A DNA stretch of 64,000 nt from Acinetobacter wuhouensis (GTDB taxonomy: Bacteria; Pseudomonadota; Gammaproteobacteria; Pseudomonadales; Moraxellaceae): the NCBI RefSeq assembly GCF_001696605.3, contig NZ_CP031716.1:2046001-2110000 (forward strand). Reading direction: 5' to 3'. Under the pieces are notes generated by a model. That model did no database searches. It had not been told where the DNA came from and saw only the letters and a program-made list of their open reading frames with translations. The translations under genes were made by a program, and so were the position numbers. This document shows positions 54,438 to 63,976 of this stretch, piece after piece. The number at the start of each line of letters is the position of its first letter. The stretch's first letter is position 1.

Positions 54438-55193
54438 TCAATCACATTGTTTTGATTCATCATAAATAAACATCGGTCCTAATTCATAAATTTGATCATT
54501 GCGTTTGGCTTGCGGAATATATGCACTGGAAATAGAACCATCTAAGTATAAGGCTTGGTTGATTTTTAATTGTGTTTTGAAAATATCAGCAAAATCATAA
54601 AAACTGATTCGTCCACGACTAATCACAAAATATAACTGATTGTTTTTGATTCCAACACCGTTACGGATTTTCAATGATTCTGAATTTTTCACAAAAATCG
54701 GATTGATGCTTCCATTTATCACCAACATCGGACCTGACTGCGTGGCATAGGTGGATTGGAAATCTGTATTTTTAAATTGTTGCGTGGTTTGAATGACTGC
54801 TTTATTTTTATTCCAAGCCACCACGCCATTGGGTTGCATAAAGAAATTACCAAATTGATTTTTTTGAAGATTCAAGGGATAAAGCTGTTTTGACTGTTCG
54901 ACATATAAACCTACGGGTTCAAACGTTGCGTGATACATCCCAGCATTCATTGCAAAACTAAGTCGACAATCTTTATGTTTTTTCAGAATTGCTGAAAAGC
55001 GTTTAAAAGGCTTATTTTGTGCATCATTTAAGGCTAGTTTTAGTTTATGAAATTCATCGATTTTGACAACATCTGCAATAACTTGATTGTTATGCTTAAT
55101 TTCAAAATATTCGGTATTGGCTAGCGTTTGTGATGGCATTCCACTCATACCAAACCACGATAATAGCAACGGTAAAGACACTTTTAGCTTCAT
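54438..55193 (-). CDS. phosphodiester glycosidase-like (NAGPA/DUF2233) secreted protein
   Basis: The protein has 251 aa with a signal peptide ending TLANT. The domain has FAMNAGMYHATFEPVGLYVEQ, FFMQPNGVVAWN, TQSGPMLVINGSINPIF and NQALYLDGSISSAYIP, the NAGPA-type core with its Asn and Asp. Such proteins hydrolyse or bind N-acetylglucosamine phosphodiesters. The exact substrate is unknown. Confidence 0.75.
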   Translation of the reverse strand: MKLKVSLPLLLSWFGMSGMPSQTLANTEYFEIKHNNQVIADVVKIDEFHKLKLALNDAQNKPFKRFSAILKKHKDCRLSFAMNAGMYHATFEPVGLYVEQSKQLYPLNLQKNQFGNFFMQPNGVVAWNKNKAVIQTTQQFKNTDFQSTYATQSGPMLVINGSINPIFVKNSESLKIRNGVGIKNNQLYFVISRGRISFYDFADIFKTQLKINQALYLDGSISSAYIPQAKRNDQIYELGPMFIYDESKQCD

Positions 55194-55391
55194 ATCATGT
55201 ACACAAATTCTATAGAAATCCCCCCTATTCTAAGCTGTATAGCTTCGATAAATGAATATTATTTATCATTTTAGATGCAAATTTTTACTTAATTATCAAT
55301 TTCAAGGCTTCTATATTCACATGACATCGCTATAATGGCTCTGTCCTTTCAATTAAATACATGTGTACACTTTATTTGAACTGAGTGGAAT

Positions 55392-55931
55392 ATGCAGATT
55401 AAATCAGTAACAACAAAGTATGCTCTAGGTTCGCATCTTATCGTAAAACATTTTGGCTATAGCCATCATGGGATTTACGCCGGTAAGGGACGCGTCATTC
55501 ATTATTCTGGTTTTGCACACCTTTTCAAAAAACGCCCGATTGAAATCACCACACTAGAAAAGTTTGCTCATGGTAAAACCATCCATATTCGTCAATATGA
55601 ACAGCCCAAATTTAAAGGTCGCCATGTGGTACGCCGTATGCGTTCACGCATGCATGAAAATAATTACCATTTAATTATTAATAATTGTGAACACCTCTGT
55701 AGTTGGGCAATCACAGGAATTGAAAGTAGTCCTCAAGTGGTCAAAATGATGAACCGTTTAACCACGATTGGTTATATCAGCTCTATTATGACCTATATGA
55801 ATGGTTTATTTTTAACGATTGCAACCACATGTTTTGCTTTAGTTTTATATATAAAAATGAAACTGAGAGCCCAATCTAAACTTAAACTTCCAACTTATTT
55901 ATCGATTAAAGAACAACAATCTAAAAAATAA
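55392..55931 (+). CDS. LRAT-domain (NlpC/P60-permuted) protein
   Basis: A 179-aa protein. YSHHGIYAGKGRVIHYSG gives the His pair, and LIINNCEHLCSWAI the nucleophilic Cys in the NCEH pattern (about residue 100), as in LRAT, HRASLS and bacterial permuted papain-fold enzymes. A C-terminal hydrophobic helix (about 135-160) anchors it. It could be a phospholipase or acyltransferase. The position next to an extracytoplasmic glycosidase-like gene gives no firm clue. Confidence 0.78.
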   Translation: MQIKSVTTKYALGSHLIVKHFGYSHHGIYAGKGRVIHYSGFAHLFKKRPIEITTLEKFAHGKTIHIRQYEQPKFKGRHVVRRMRSRMHENNYHLIINNCEHLCSWAITGIESSPQVVKMMNRLTTIGYISSIMTYMNGLFLTIATTCFALVLYIKMKLRAQSKLKLPTYLSIKEQQSKK

Positions 55932-55942
55932 AACAACTAGGC

Positions 55943-55966
55943 AAAAAAAACCCTACCGAAGCAGGG
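55943..55966 (-). terminator. terminator-like hairpin with UUCG-type loop
   Basis: On the minus strand CCCTGC-ttcg-GTAGGG is followed by eight U. It lies 135 bp downstream of the SRPBCC gene, which it probably ends, and 12 bp after the LRAT gene stop on the opposite strand. Confidence 0.6.
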
Positions 55967-56101
55967 AACGAGAAATATCACGTTTTTTTCAAGGTGAGCA
56001 TAACGCTCAACCTCAATATGAATAGCATTCCGATAAATGTCAATAATTAATTAAATTACAATAATTTAATAAAAATAAATTAACATTTTTTTTACAAAAA
56101 C

Positions 56102-56551
56102 TTAACGGTTAAATGGTGGAAATTTGTCATCTATTAGATTCAATTTTATACCATGTTCCAAATAAGCTTTTAAATTATCAATGACTGTTGTGAATCCACC
56201 TGTAGCATCGACAACAAAAGCGATCAATTCCGCCCCTTGTAATGGAATATCGTAATTTCTGATTTTTAAGTAGGTTTGCTCTGCACTGACCTGTTCAAAA
56301 ATAAAATCTACTGTCGATTTCGGATCTCCCCAAATCACTTGAATCAGTCTATTTTCAATGATATTTAACACTTTAACTTGTGCGGTCACTTCATATTTAG
56401 CCCAACGCCATTCTACAGTTTTGCCCTGTTCTAATTTTCCAGTTGAATGACTAAACCAAAATTGCGTGGTGATTTCAGGATTGATAAAAGCATTAAAAAC
56501 GTCATTGATCGGTTTACGGATCAGCATTTGGGTTTCAATGGTTGGGTTCAT
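56102..56551 (-). CDS. SRPBCC/AHSA1-like domain protein
   Basis: A 149-aa protein from ATG 56551; the longer frame adds ten residues with no better site. IRKPINDVFNAFINPEITTQFWFSHSTGKLEQGKTVEWRW in outline is the Aha1/SRPBCC opening and GAELIAFVVDATGGFTTVIDNLKAYLEHG the closing helix. It binds hydrophobic ligands; role unknown. Confidence 0.8.
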   Translation of the reverse strand: MNPTIETQMLIRKPINDVFNAFINPEITTQFWFSHSTGKLEQGKTVEWRWAKYEVTAQVKVLNIIENRLIQVIWGDPKSTVDFIFEQVSAEQTYLKIRNYDIPLQGAELIAFVVDATGGFTTVIDNLKAYLEHGIKLNLIDDKFPPFNR

Positions 56552-56649
56552 TGTGTTGCTCCAAATTGAATGTATAAACAATGTGATACCACATCATTTA
56601 TAGATGCGGTATTTTTATTTTGTTAATCATTTTTTGATCAGTTTGTTTA

Positions 56650-57699
56650 CTATGCTATAAAATTGGATTTAACAAGTGCATGGTATCGTTCTGAAAATTG
56701 TCCATTCCAATAAGGATAATAGGGATAAGGCGGATAAATCGCACTTACAGTATCCAATCGTTGGATTTGATCTTCATTCAATTTAAATTGATTCGCTTCA
56801 AGATTTGCAGACAATTGTTGCGAATTTCTAGCGCCGATCAAGACAGTTGAAACTGTTGGTCGTTGCAATATCCAATTAAGTGAAATTTGTGGAATAGAAT
56901 AACCCGTTGCAAGTGAAATATCCTGAAGCACATCTAAAACCTGATACAGATATTCTTCATTGACTGGTGGTGCGAATTGCGCTGTTTCATGTAAACGACT
57001 ATGTTCAGGTAATGGATGATTTCGATCAAATTTACCCGTCAGTCTACCCCAACCTAGTGGACTCCAGACCACAGCGCCAATTTTTTGATCGTGGTTTAAA
57101 GGCAGCAGTTCCCATTCATAATCACGTCCAATCAGTGAATAATAAATCTGATGTGCGCTGAATTTTTCATAACCATAACGATCCGCAATTGCTTGGGCTT
57201 TCATTAGCTGCCATCCTGCAAAATTGGATGCACCGATATAACGAACTTTACCACTTTTAACCAGTTCATCTAGAGATGACATCAGTTGTTCTAGTGAGGT
57301 AAAACTGTCAAATTGATGAAGTTGTAACACATCTATATAGTCGGTATTTAGACGCTTTAGAGACTGCTCTACAGCGTGGATCAGATAATGACGTGAATAA
57401 CCTACATTATTGATTTGTTCATTGCTTCGTATGCCAACTTTAGTAGAAATAATGACCTGTTGACGTTGATTGGTTAATGCTTTTCCAAGCATCCGTTCAG
57501 ATTCACCATCTGAATAGACATCAGCTGTATCAAAATAGTTAATACCTGCGTTTAAACATTGCTGAATCATTTGATTGGCTTCAGTCTGATCTGCCTGCCC
57601 CCATGCTGAAAATAATGGTCCCTTACCTCCCAATGTTCCTGCACCAAAACCAAGTTCTGAAACTTGTAATCCTGAACTGCCTAGAAAGTTATATTTCAT
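56650..57699 (-). CDS. aldo/keto reductase
   Basis: A 349-aa protein. Catalytic tetrad: Asp in NYFDTADVYSDG with Tyr, Lys in VIISTKVG, His in VLQLHQFD. The NADP site is SLNWILQRPTVSTVLIGAR. It is of the AKR11/YajO-like class with a long loop. A LysR gene is divergently placed 163 bp away and may control it. Substrate unknown. Confidence 0.88.
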   Translation of the reverse strand: MKYNFLGSSGLQVSELGFGAGTLGGKGPLFSAWGQADQTEANQMIQQCLNAGINYFDTADVYSDGESERMLGKALTNQRQQVIISTKVGIRSNEQINNVGYSRHYLIHAVEQSLKRLNTDYIDVLQLHQFDSFTSLEQLMSSLDELVKSGKVRYIGASNFAGWQLMKAQAIADRYGYEKFSAHQIYYSLIGRDYEWELLPLNHDQKIGAVVWSPLGWGRLTGKFDRNHPLPEHSRLHETAQFAPPVNEEYLYQVLDVLQDISLATGYSIPQISLNWILQRPTVSTVLIGARNSQQLSANLEANQFKLNEDQIQRLDTVSAIYPPYPYYPYWNGQFSERYHALVKSNFIA

Positions 57700-57862
57700 G
57701 TGAATCTACCATCAGTGATTGATTCATCACAGAATAATCATCGTAAATATTCAAATAAATACGAATAATCAACAATCATTTTTCTGATTTTCTTGATAAT
57801 TGTTTTTGTGTTTTGTGTTTTTGGAAAATCGTTTAAAAATGTTGAGATAAGGCGCACTGATT

Positions 57863-58762
57863 ATGAATACTGATGATTTTCACTTTTTTGTCCGTGCTGC
57901 AGAACTCGGTTCAATTAGTCAGGCTGCCAAAGAAGCCGATATTTCAGTTTCAGTAGCGAGTCAACGAATTCAAAGACTTGAACAGCATTTAATGCTTAGG
58001 CTATTTTACAGAACTACTCGGCGTTTAACGCTGACGGATGAAGGAAAAATTTTACTCAAACAAGGTTATCCACTCATTCAAGAATTTCAAACACTCAAAG
58101 ATAATTTATTGGAACAAAATCAGGAATTAACAGGAACGCTCAAGTTGACAGCTTCAGCAACATTCGGAGCAAAAATACTTACATCTGTGATTGCTCAATT
58201 TCTCTTACACCACCCAAAACTCAATATAATTTTAGACTTAAATGATCAAAATGTAGATCTGATCGAACATGGCTTTGATGTCGCCATTCGTATTGGGAAA
58301 TTACAGGATTCAAGTCTGATCGCCAAACCACTGATGGATAATCCACGCCTACTTTGCGCAGCACCTGAATATTTAGCACATCATAGTATGCCTAAAACAC
58401 CTAGTGACTTATTACAGCATCAATGTATTGTGCAAAACCATCAACAAGGTTTAAGCCATACATGGCAATTGTTTGATAATGAAAATAATGCCTATTCGGT
58501 CAAGGTATCAGGACAATTTATTTCCAACTCAGGTGATGGCATTCGCCAAGCTTCTTTGGCAGGCGTTGGTATTTCCAATCATTCGCTTTGGCATGTACAG
58601 GAAGATTTAGCATCTGGAAAATTAGTCCAAGTACTGTCCGACTATACTGTTGAGCCTACACAAGTTTATGCCATCATCCCTGATCGGAAGCTTGTTCCAC
58701 AAAAAGTAAGCGTTTTTATTGAGTATTTACAAAATTATTTTCAAAAAACACAATCAAGATAA
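57863..58762 (+). CDS. LysR family transcriptional regulator
   Basis: A 299-aa protein. HTH SISQAAKEADISVSVASQRIQRLEQHLMLRLFYRTTRRL in outline, then GTLKLTASATFGAKIL and DVAIRIGKLQDSSLIAKPLM, again CrgA-like. Divergent from the aldo/keto reductase gene, its likely target. Confidence 0.88.
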   Translation: MNTDDFHFFVRAAELGSISQAAKEADISVSVASQRIQRLEQHLMLRLFYRTTRRLTLTDEGKILLKQGYPLIQEFQTLKDNLLEQNQELTGTLKLTASATFGAKILTSVIAQFLLHHPKLNIILDLNDQNVDLIEHGFDVAIRIGKLQDSSLIAKPLMDNPRLLCAAPEYLAHHSMPKTPSDLLQHQCIVQNHQQGLSHTWQLFDNENNAYSVKVSGQFISNSGDGIRQASLAGVGISNHSLWHVQEDLASGKLVQVLSDYTVEPTQVYAIIPDRKLVPQKVSVFIEYLQNYFQKTQSR

Positions 58763-58806
58763 CAACATATTATTTTTATTTTCAAAATCTTAAAATAAAA
58801 AATGCA

Positions 58807-59124
58807 TTATTCTAAATGACAAACATAGTCTACAACTTCACTTGACTGCATACTAAAGCGACTATTTTCAGGAACTTTAAAATACTCACCCGCAGAAAAA
58901 GATTTAAATTCCCCATCCCCAATTTTGATCAGACATTTTCCTGAAATAATTTCTATTCTCTCAGGGACATGCGTTTCAAAAGTTAAAGGCTTTTCTGTAG
59001 GAAGCAACACACCTAAAGTTTTCTTCGAACCATCTTGGCATTCAATCAGATAACTGATAGATCGACCATCAAAATGAATATTCGGCTTTTTATGAACAGT
59101 GACAAAATCAAATTGTATCGCCAT
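58807..59124 (-). CDS. ppnP: pyrimidine/purine nucleoside phosphorylase
   Basis: The protein has 105 aa, a small cupin of the PpnP (YaiE, DUF1255) family: ANIYFDG-like PNIHFDGRSISYLI, LGVLLPTEKPLTFETHVPERIEIISGKC in outline, and FKVPENSRFSMQSSEVVDYVC. It splits nucleosides with phosphate. Monocistronic. Confidence 0.88.
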   Translation of the reverse strand: MAIQFDFVTVHKKPNIHFDGRSISYLIECQDGSKKTLGVLLPTEKPLTFETHVPERIEIISGKCLIKIGDGEFKSFSAGEYFKVPENSRFSMQSSEVVDYVCHLE

Positions 59125-59196
59125 GACACAAACCTGTTTAATTTTTATACATATACAATGTATATCTTTTCATGACTTCATTTCAATATTTTTATC

Positions 59197-59225
59197 AAAA
59201 AATAAACCCAGCCGAAGCTGGGTTT
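59197..59225 (-). terminator. glnS terminator
   Basis: AAACCCAGC-cgaa-GCTGGGTTT (59204-59225), with A-run on the left giving a U-run on the minus strand. Confidence 0.85.
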
Positions 59226-59241
59226 AATACTTCAATTAAAA

Positions 59242-60963
59242 TTACTTATTCGGTTTAAAACTGTCTTTCAAATCTAAGATACGGTTAAACACAGGTTTAT
59301 CGCTTGTATGATCGTGCTGATCTGCAACAAAATATCCTTCACGTTCAAACTGGAAGCGATCTTCAGGATTTGCTTGCGCCAATGCAGGTTCAATCACCGC
59401 TTGCAAAACTTGTAACGAATCTGGATTTAAACATTTCAAGAAATCGTCATCGGCATCAGGTGCAGCCTCTGTGAATAAACGATCATAAACACGTACTTCC
59501 GCAGGAATACCTTTAGTCGCAGATACCCAATGCACAACACCTTTCACCTTCCGTCCTTCAGGGTTTTTACCTAAAGTTTCAGGATCAATCGAACATTTTA
59601 GCTCGATCACTTCGCCATTTGCATCTTTAATCACTTCATCGCACTTGATGACATAAGCATGACGTAAACGCACTTCACCCTCAGGAATCAAACGTTTAAA
59701 GCCTTTTGGTGGTACTTCTTCAAAGTCTTTACGGTCGATGTAAATTTCTGATGTTAAAGGAATGATACGATCGCCCATATCCACGTTTGGATGACGTGCA
59801 TGGCTCAAATCCATATCTTCAGGCAGATTCGTTAAAGTCACTTTGAGTGGATTTAATACAACCATACCACGCGCTGCGGTATTTTCCAAAGATTGGCGAA
59901 TACAGAACTCAAGCATTGCCACATCAACAATACCATCCGTTTTAGACACACCAACACGTTTACAGAAATCACGTAAACCTTCAGGTGTGAAACCACGACG
60001 ACGCATACCCACCACTGTAGGCATACGCGGATCGTCCCAACCACTTACATGATTGCCTTCAACCAATTTACGCAATTTACGTTTAGAGGTAATGGTGTAA
60101 TCAATGTTTAAACGGCTAGATTCGTACTGATGTGGTACAGATGGCGATTTAACTTTTTCAACCACCCAATCATAGAACGGGCGGTGATCTTGGAATTCCA
60201 ATGTACATAATGAATGGGTAATACCTTCAATCGCATCAGATAATGGATGCGCATAGTCGTACATCGGGTACATTTTCCATTTATCACCTGTTTGGTGATG
60301 TTCAGAATGGAGTACACGGTACAAAATCGGATCACGCATGTGAACATTTGGTGACGCCATATCAATTTTGGCACGTAATACCGCTTTGCCTTCGCCAAAC
60401 GCACCATTGTTCATTTGTTCAAAACGTGCAAGGTTTTCTTCGACCGAAGTATCACGGTATGGAGAGTTTTTACCTAAATCGACAAAATTACCACGATTTA
60501 AACGGATTTCTTCAGGGCTTTGCAAATCAACATAAGCATCACCTTGTTTGATCAATTGAATCGCCCAAGCGTGTAACTGATCAAAATAGCTCGATGCATA
60601 ACGAGGCTCACCATTCCATTCAAAACCAAGCCATTTCACATCATTGGCAATACCATCGACATATTCTTGTTCTTCAGCATCTGGATTGGTATCGTCAAAA
60701 CGTAGGTTACATAAACCTTGGTATTCTTCTGCGATGCCAAAGTTCAAACAAATCGCTTTGACGTGACCAATATGTAAATAACCGTTTGGTTCAGGTGGGA
60801 ATCGTGTCACGACTTGTTGAGTGCGACCTGCTGCCAAATCATCAGTAATCACTTGGCGTACAAAGTCCAAACCTGCCTGTTGTTCTTGCTGCGCATTATC
60901 GACAGATGCAGTATTGGTTGTCGGGGTTTTCGGCAGTTCTGAAACAACATCATTTGGCTTCAT
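59242..60963 (-). CDS. glnS: glutaminyl-tRNA synthetase
   Basis: The protein has 573 aa. Class I motifs: [15 protein letters not shown] (HIGH) and [10 protein letters not shown] (KMSKS equivalent, here TSKR). [17 protein letters not shown] and [14 protein letters not shown] belong to the catalytic domain, and [14 protein letters not shown] starts the anticodon-binding barrels. It charges tRNA(Gln). The Thr in place of Met in the MSK loop occurs in related gamma-proteobacterial enzymes and is not a defect. Confidence 0.96.
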   Translation of the reverse strand: MKPNDVVSELPKTPTTNTASVDNAQQEQQAGLDFVRQVITDDLAAGRTQQVVTRFPPEPNGYLHIGHVKAICLNFGIAEEYQGLCNLRFDDTNPDAEEQEYVDGIANDVKWLGFEWNGEPRYASSYFDQLHAWAIQLIKQGDAYVDLQSPEEIRLNRGNFVDLGKNSPYRDTSVEENLARFEQMNNGAFGEGKAVLRAKIDMASPNVHMRDPILYRVLHSEHHQTGDKWKMYPMYDYAHPLSDAIEGITHSLCTLEFQDHRPFYDWVVEKVKSPSVPHQYESSRLNIDYTITSKRKLRKLVEGNHVSGWDDPRMPTVVGMRRRGFTPEGLRDFCKRVGVSKTDGIVDVAMLEFCIRQSLENTAARGMVVLNPLKVTLTNLPEDMDLSHARHPNVDMGDRIIPLTSEIYIDRKDFEEVPPKGFKRLIPEGEVRLRHAYVIKCDEVIKDANGEVIELKCSIDPETLGKNPEGRKVKGVVHWVSATKGIPAEVRVYDRLFTEAAPDADDDFLKCLNPDSLQVLQAVIEPALAQANPEDRFQFEREGYFVADQHDHTSDKPVFNRILDLKDSFKPNK

Positions 60964-61129
60964 AGTTGATAAATCACTTCTAAAAGTTAAAATAGGATCA
61001 ATAAAAACGAATTTTCGAAAATATTAACAAAGAAAATCACGTTTTTGCTTGCTATGTAGTTTACAGTTTGCTTATGCTTCTCTCAACCAAAAACCCATGA
61101 CATTTTTGTCATGATTAGGAGATTATAGA

Positions 61130-61639
61130 ATGAGTTTTCCTCAAGTCGAATTAAACACCAACAAAGGACGCATTGTTCTTGAACTTAACTCTGAAAAAGC
61201 ACCTAAAACTGTTGCTAACTTTTTAGAATACGTTCGTGATGGTTTTTATGATGGCGTAATCTTCCACCGTGTGATTGACGGTTTCATGATTCAAGGCGGT
61301 GGCATGGATGAAAATTTCAAAGAAAAAGCTACGCGTGACTCTATTGAAAACGAAGCTGACAACGGTTTAAGTAATGATGAAGGTACGATTGCAATGGCGC
61401 GTACTCAAGCTCCTCACTCTGCTTCTGCTCAATTCTTCATTAACGTGAAAAACAACTCTTTCCTTAACCACACTGGTAAAACAGCACAAGGTTGGGGCTA
61501 TGCAGTATTTGGTAAAGTAACTGAAGGCTTAGACGTTGTTGAAGCGATCAAAGGTGTTCGTACTGGTAACCGTGGTTATCACGCTGACGTTCCTTTAGAA
61601 AATGTTGTCATTGAATCTGCAAAAATTATTGCTGAGTAA
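61130..61639 (+). CDS. ppiB: peptidyl-prolyl cis-trans isomerase B
   Basis: The protein has 169 aa. Cyclophilin motifs: [34 protein letters not shown] and [13 protein letters not shown], with Arg, Phe and Gln of the active site present. No signal peptide, so cytosolic. It often precedes lpxH in gamma-proteobacteria, as here. Confidence 0.95.
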   Translation: MSFPQVELNTNKGRIVLELNSEKAPKTVANFLEYVRDGFYDGVIFHRVIDGFMIQGGGMDENFKEKATRDSIENEADNGLSNDEGTIAMARTQAPHSASAQFFINVKNNSFLNHTGKTAQGWGYAVFGKVTEGLDVVEAIKGVRTGNRGYHADVPLENVVIESAKIIAE

Positions 61640-61645
61640 TTTTTA

Positions 61646-61758
61646 AATCCTCCCCAACCCTCCTTTAATAAAGGAGGGAGTAAAAGCCCAAATATAAATG
61701 GGTGGAAAGTCCCTCTTTAATAAAGGTGGGTGAGGAGCATTGCTCCGCAAGGGGGATT
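61646..61758. repeat. palindromic intergenic element, MITE/REP-like
   Basis: About 113 bp between ppiB and lpxH, starting AATCCTCCCC and ending AAGGGGGATT, i.e. inverted ends. Inside is a perfect CCCTCCTTT-aat-AAAGGAGGG palindrome (61658-61678), a second diverged CCTCTTTAATAAAGGTGGG, and a GGAGC-att-GCTCC hairpin. Probably a mobile palindromic unit in the transcript; no gene. Confidence 0.6.
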
Positions 61759-61780
61759 CTAAAATAGGTAAAATAAAATA

Positions 61781-62512
61781 GTGACCCATCTGTTTATCGC
61801 TGATTTACATTTGTCACCAGATCACCCTCGACTCGTTCGGGGGTTTTTAGCTTTATTGGAACAATATCAAAATAATAATGCCACACAACCAACCCAACTC
61901 TATATTTTAGGCGATTGGTTTAACGCTTGGATTGGCGATGACTACACTGCCCCATGGTTAGATGAAATTGTCACTGCTTTAAAACAGTTCACATCATCAG
62001 GTAATCAAGTTTTCTTTTTAGTAGGTAATCGCGACTTTGCTCTAGGTCAGAAATTTCTCAATCAATTCAATGGCAAACTCCTACCCGAGATTTATACCCT
62101 AAATATTGGAAATAAAAAATTTAGAATCGAACATGGCGATGCCCTGTGTACCGATGATGTTTCTTATCAACGTTTCCGTAAAATTATTCGTAATCCGATT
62201 ATTTTAGGCTTATTAAAAAGTACACCTTTAAGTTTTAGACAAAAACTTGCCAATGGTTTTCGTAAAAAAAGTCGTGAATCCAATCAAACTAAAAGCTATG
62301 CCATTATGGATGTAAATGCACAAGCTGTTGAAACTGCCTTAGTTGAGGTTGATGTATTGATTCATGGACATACCCACCGCCCTGAAATCCATGATGTAAA
62401 TGGAAAACCACGTATTGTTTTAGGCGATTGGCGTGAAAAAACATCTGAAGCAATGATTCTAGAAGTGAATGATGATGGACAATGGAATTTTTTTAATTGG
62501 AAGATAAAATAG
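61781..62512 (+). CDS. lpxH: UDP-2,3-diacylglucosamine diphosphatase
   Basis: The protein has 243 aa with a GTG start. Metallophosphoesterase motifs: FIADLHLSPDHPRL (DxH), YILGDWFNAWIGDD (GD-x-x), VGNRDFALG (GNRD), EHGDALCTDD, and IHGHTHRPEI (GHTH). It removes UMP in lipid A synthesis at the inner membrane face. Confidence 0.94.
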   Translation: MTHLFIADLHLSPDHPRLVRGFLALLEQYQNNNATQPTQLYILGDWFNAWIGDDYTAPWLDEIVTALKQFTSSGNQVFFLVGNRDFALGQKFLNQFNGKLLPEIYTLNIGNKKFRIEHGDALCTDDVSYQRFRKIIRNPIILGLLKSTPLSFRQKLANGFRKKSRESNQTKSYAIMDVNAQAVETALVEVDVLIHGHTHRPEIHDVNGKPRIVLGDWREKTSEAMILEVNDDGQWNFFNWKIK

Positions 62513-62538
62513 AGAATATCTAACAAAGGATATTCATC

Positions 62539-63084
62539 ATGAATGATAAAGAAATAAGTAAATATTTGAGTTTTATCCTCAGACATCAGCCTGAATCAAT
62601 TCAATTAAAATTGGATCAGCAAGGTTGGGCGAATATTGAAGAACTTATAAACAACGCTGAACCTGTCAATAATTTCAGAATCGATAGAACTACGCTAAAT
62701 TCAATTGTTGAAAATAGTGATAAAAAACGTTTTCAAATCAACAGTGATGGTTTAAAAATCCGTGCTGTACAAGGTCACTCCACATCTACTGTGGATCGAA
62801 CGTTTACCGAAAAGATGCCACCAGAAATACTTTTTCATGGTACTGCCGAACGGTTTATTGACTCGATCAAACAACATGGATTAGTTCCCAAGGAACGTCA
62901 GTATGTACATTTATCAGAAAATATCGAAACAGCTATAGCAGTTGGTCAGCGTTATGGTAAACCACGTATTCTGAGTATCAATGCCTTAGAAATGTATCAT
63001 CGTGGGATTAAATTTTATCAGGCTGAAAATGGTGTATGGCTTGTCGAGCGAGTTGATCCACAATTTATTGCGTTTGAACCGTGA
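62539..63084 (+). CDS. kptA: RNA 2'-phosphotransferase
   Basis: The protein has 181 aa of the Tpt1/KptA family: ISKYLSFILRHQPESIQL, QGWANIEELI, EILFHGTAERFIDSIKQHGLVPKERQYVHLS in outline, and GVWLVERVDPQFI. Removes a 2'-phosphate from RNA using NAD. Its RNA substrate in bacteria is unclear, since bacteria do not make tRNA splice junctions with 2'-phosphates. 26 bp behind lpxH, possibly co-transcribed. Confidence 0.92.
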   Translation: MNDKEISKYLSFILRHQPESIQLKLDQQGWANIEELINNAEPVNNFRIDRTTLNSIVENSDKKRFQINSDGLKIRAVQGHSTSTVDRTFTEKMPPEILFHGTAERFIDSIKQHGLVPKERQYVHLSENIETAIAVGQRYGKPRILSINALEMYHRGIKFYQAENGVWLVERVDPQFIAFEP

Positions 63085-63171
63085 AAATTCACGCTTATTT
63101 ACGTTTCAAAAGATTCAAATTATCTGAAATGTGTCTATAATATCGAAAATTTACGATATATGAGACAGCTC

Positions 63172-63825
63172 ATGGATTTATTAAACGTATCAAAAACACG
63201 TTATACCACCAAAGCTTATGATGCAACTAAGAAAATTCCGCAAGAAAAATTCGAAAAGTTACTAGAAATCCTACGTTTAACGCCATCTTCGATCAACATC
63301 CAACCGTGGCACTTTTTCATTGCAGATAATGATGCGGCCAAACAACGTATTGCCACAGCACTGGTTGGAAAATATGCTTATAACGCACCTAAAGTTTTAG
63401 ACTCATCACATACCATTCTCTTTTGTACCAAATCTGATATTACTGAACAACATTTAGCAAATCTATTGAGTCAAGATGATTTAAGCGGTCGTTTTAAAGA
63501 TGAAAAAGCCAAACAAGGTCAAAAAGATAGCCGTTCAGGTTATGTAGATTATTACCGTACTGAAAAAGGTGATATTCAACGTTGGGCAGAAAACCAAACT
63601 TTCATTGCACTTGGGCAAGCTCTCCTTGCAGCAGGAATCGAAGGGATTGATGCAACACCGATCGGTGGTTTTGATGAAACGATTATCACCGAGGAATTAG
63701 GTTTAGACGAAAAAGGTTTGATTCCATCTGTACTCATGACACTAGGTTATCGTAGTGATGCAGATTTCAATGCTTCATTGCCTAAGTCACGTTTAAACAA
63801 AGAAGAAATATTTACCAAACTTTAA
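63172..63825 (+). CDS. NfsB-like NAD(P)H nitroreductase
   Basis: The protein has about 217 aa; ATG 63172 gives the usual MDLLNVSKTRYTTKAYD start, although ATG 63160 is in frame. Contains RLTPSSINIQPWHFFI, the FMN-binding pattern, ALGQALLAAGIEGIDATPIGGFD, and a C-terminal TLGYRSD. Flavin enzyme that reduces nitro compounds and quinones. A terminator follows. Confidence 0.87.
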   Translation: MDLLNVSKTRYTTKAYDATKKIPQEKFEKLLEILRLTPSSINIQPWHFFIADNDAAKQRIATALVGKYAYNAPKVLDSSHTILFCTKSDITEQHLANLLSQDDLSGRFKDEKAKQGQKDSRSGYVDYYRTEKGDIQRWAENQTFIALGQALLAAGIEGIDATPIGGFDETIITEELGLDEKGLIPSVLMTLGYRSDADFNASLPKSRLNKEEIFTKL

Positions 63826-63853
63826 GTTTTTGAATCGTCAAAATTTAAATAAG

Positions 63854-63877
63854 AGAAGTCATACGTGACTTCTTTTT
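63854..63877 (+). terminator. nitroreductase terminator
   Basis: AGAAGTCA-tacg-TGACTTCT, then TTTT, 29 bp after the nitroreductase stop. Confidence 0.8.
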
Positions 63878-63976
63878 ATTTCACTCATAAATATCTAACT
63901 CAACAAATATCATACCCACTCAACATTTATCCTAAGAGATAATAATGATCAAAGTTAAAATAAAAATACATGCTCT

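Noticed and set aside
59242-60963. Degenerate KMSKS motif as a sign of a defective GlnRS
   Set aside because: TSKRKL is a known form in related enzymes, and the gene is full-length.
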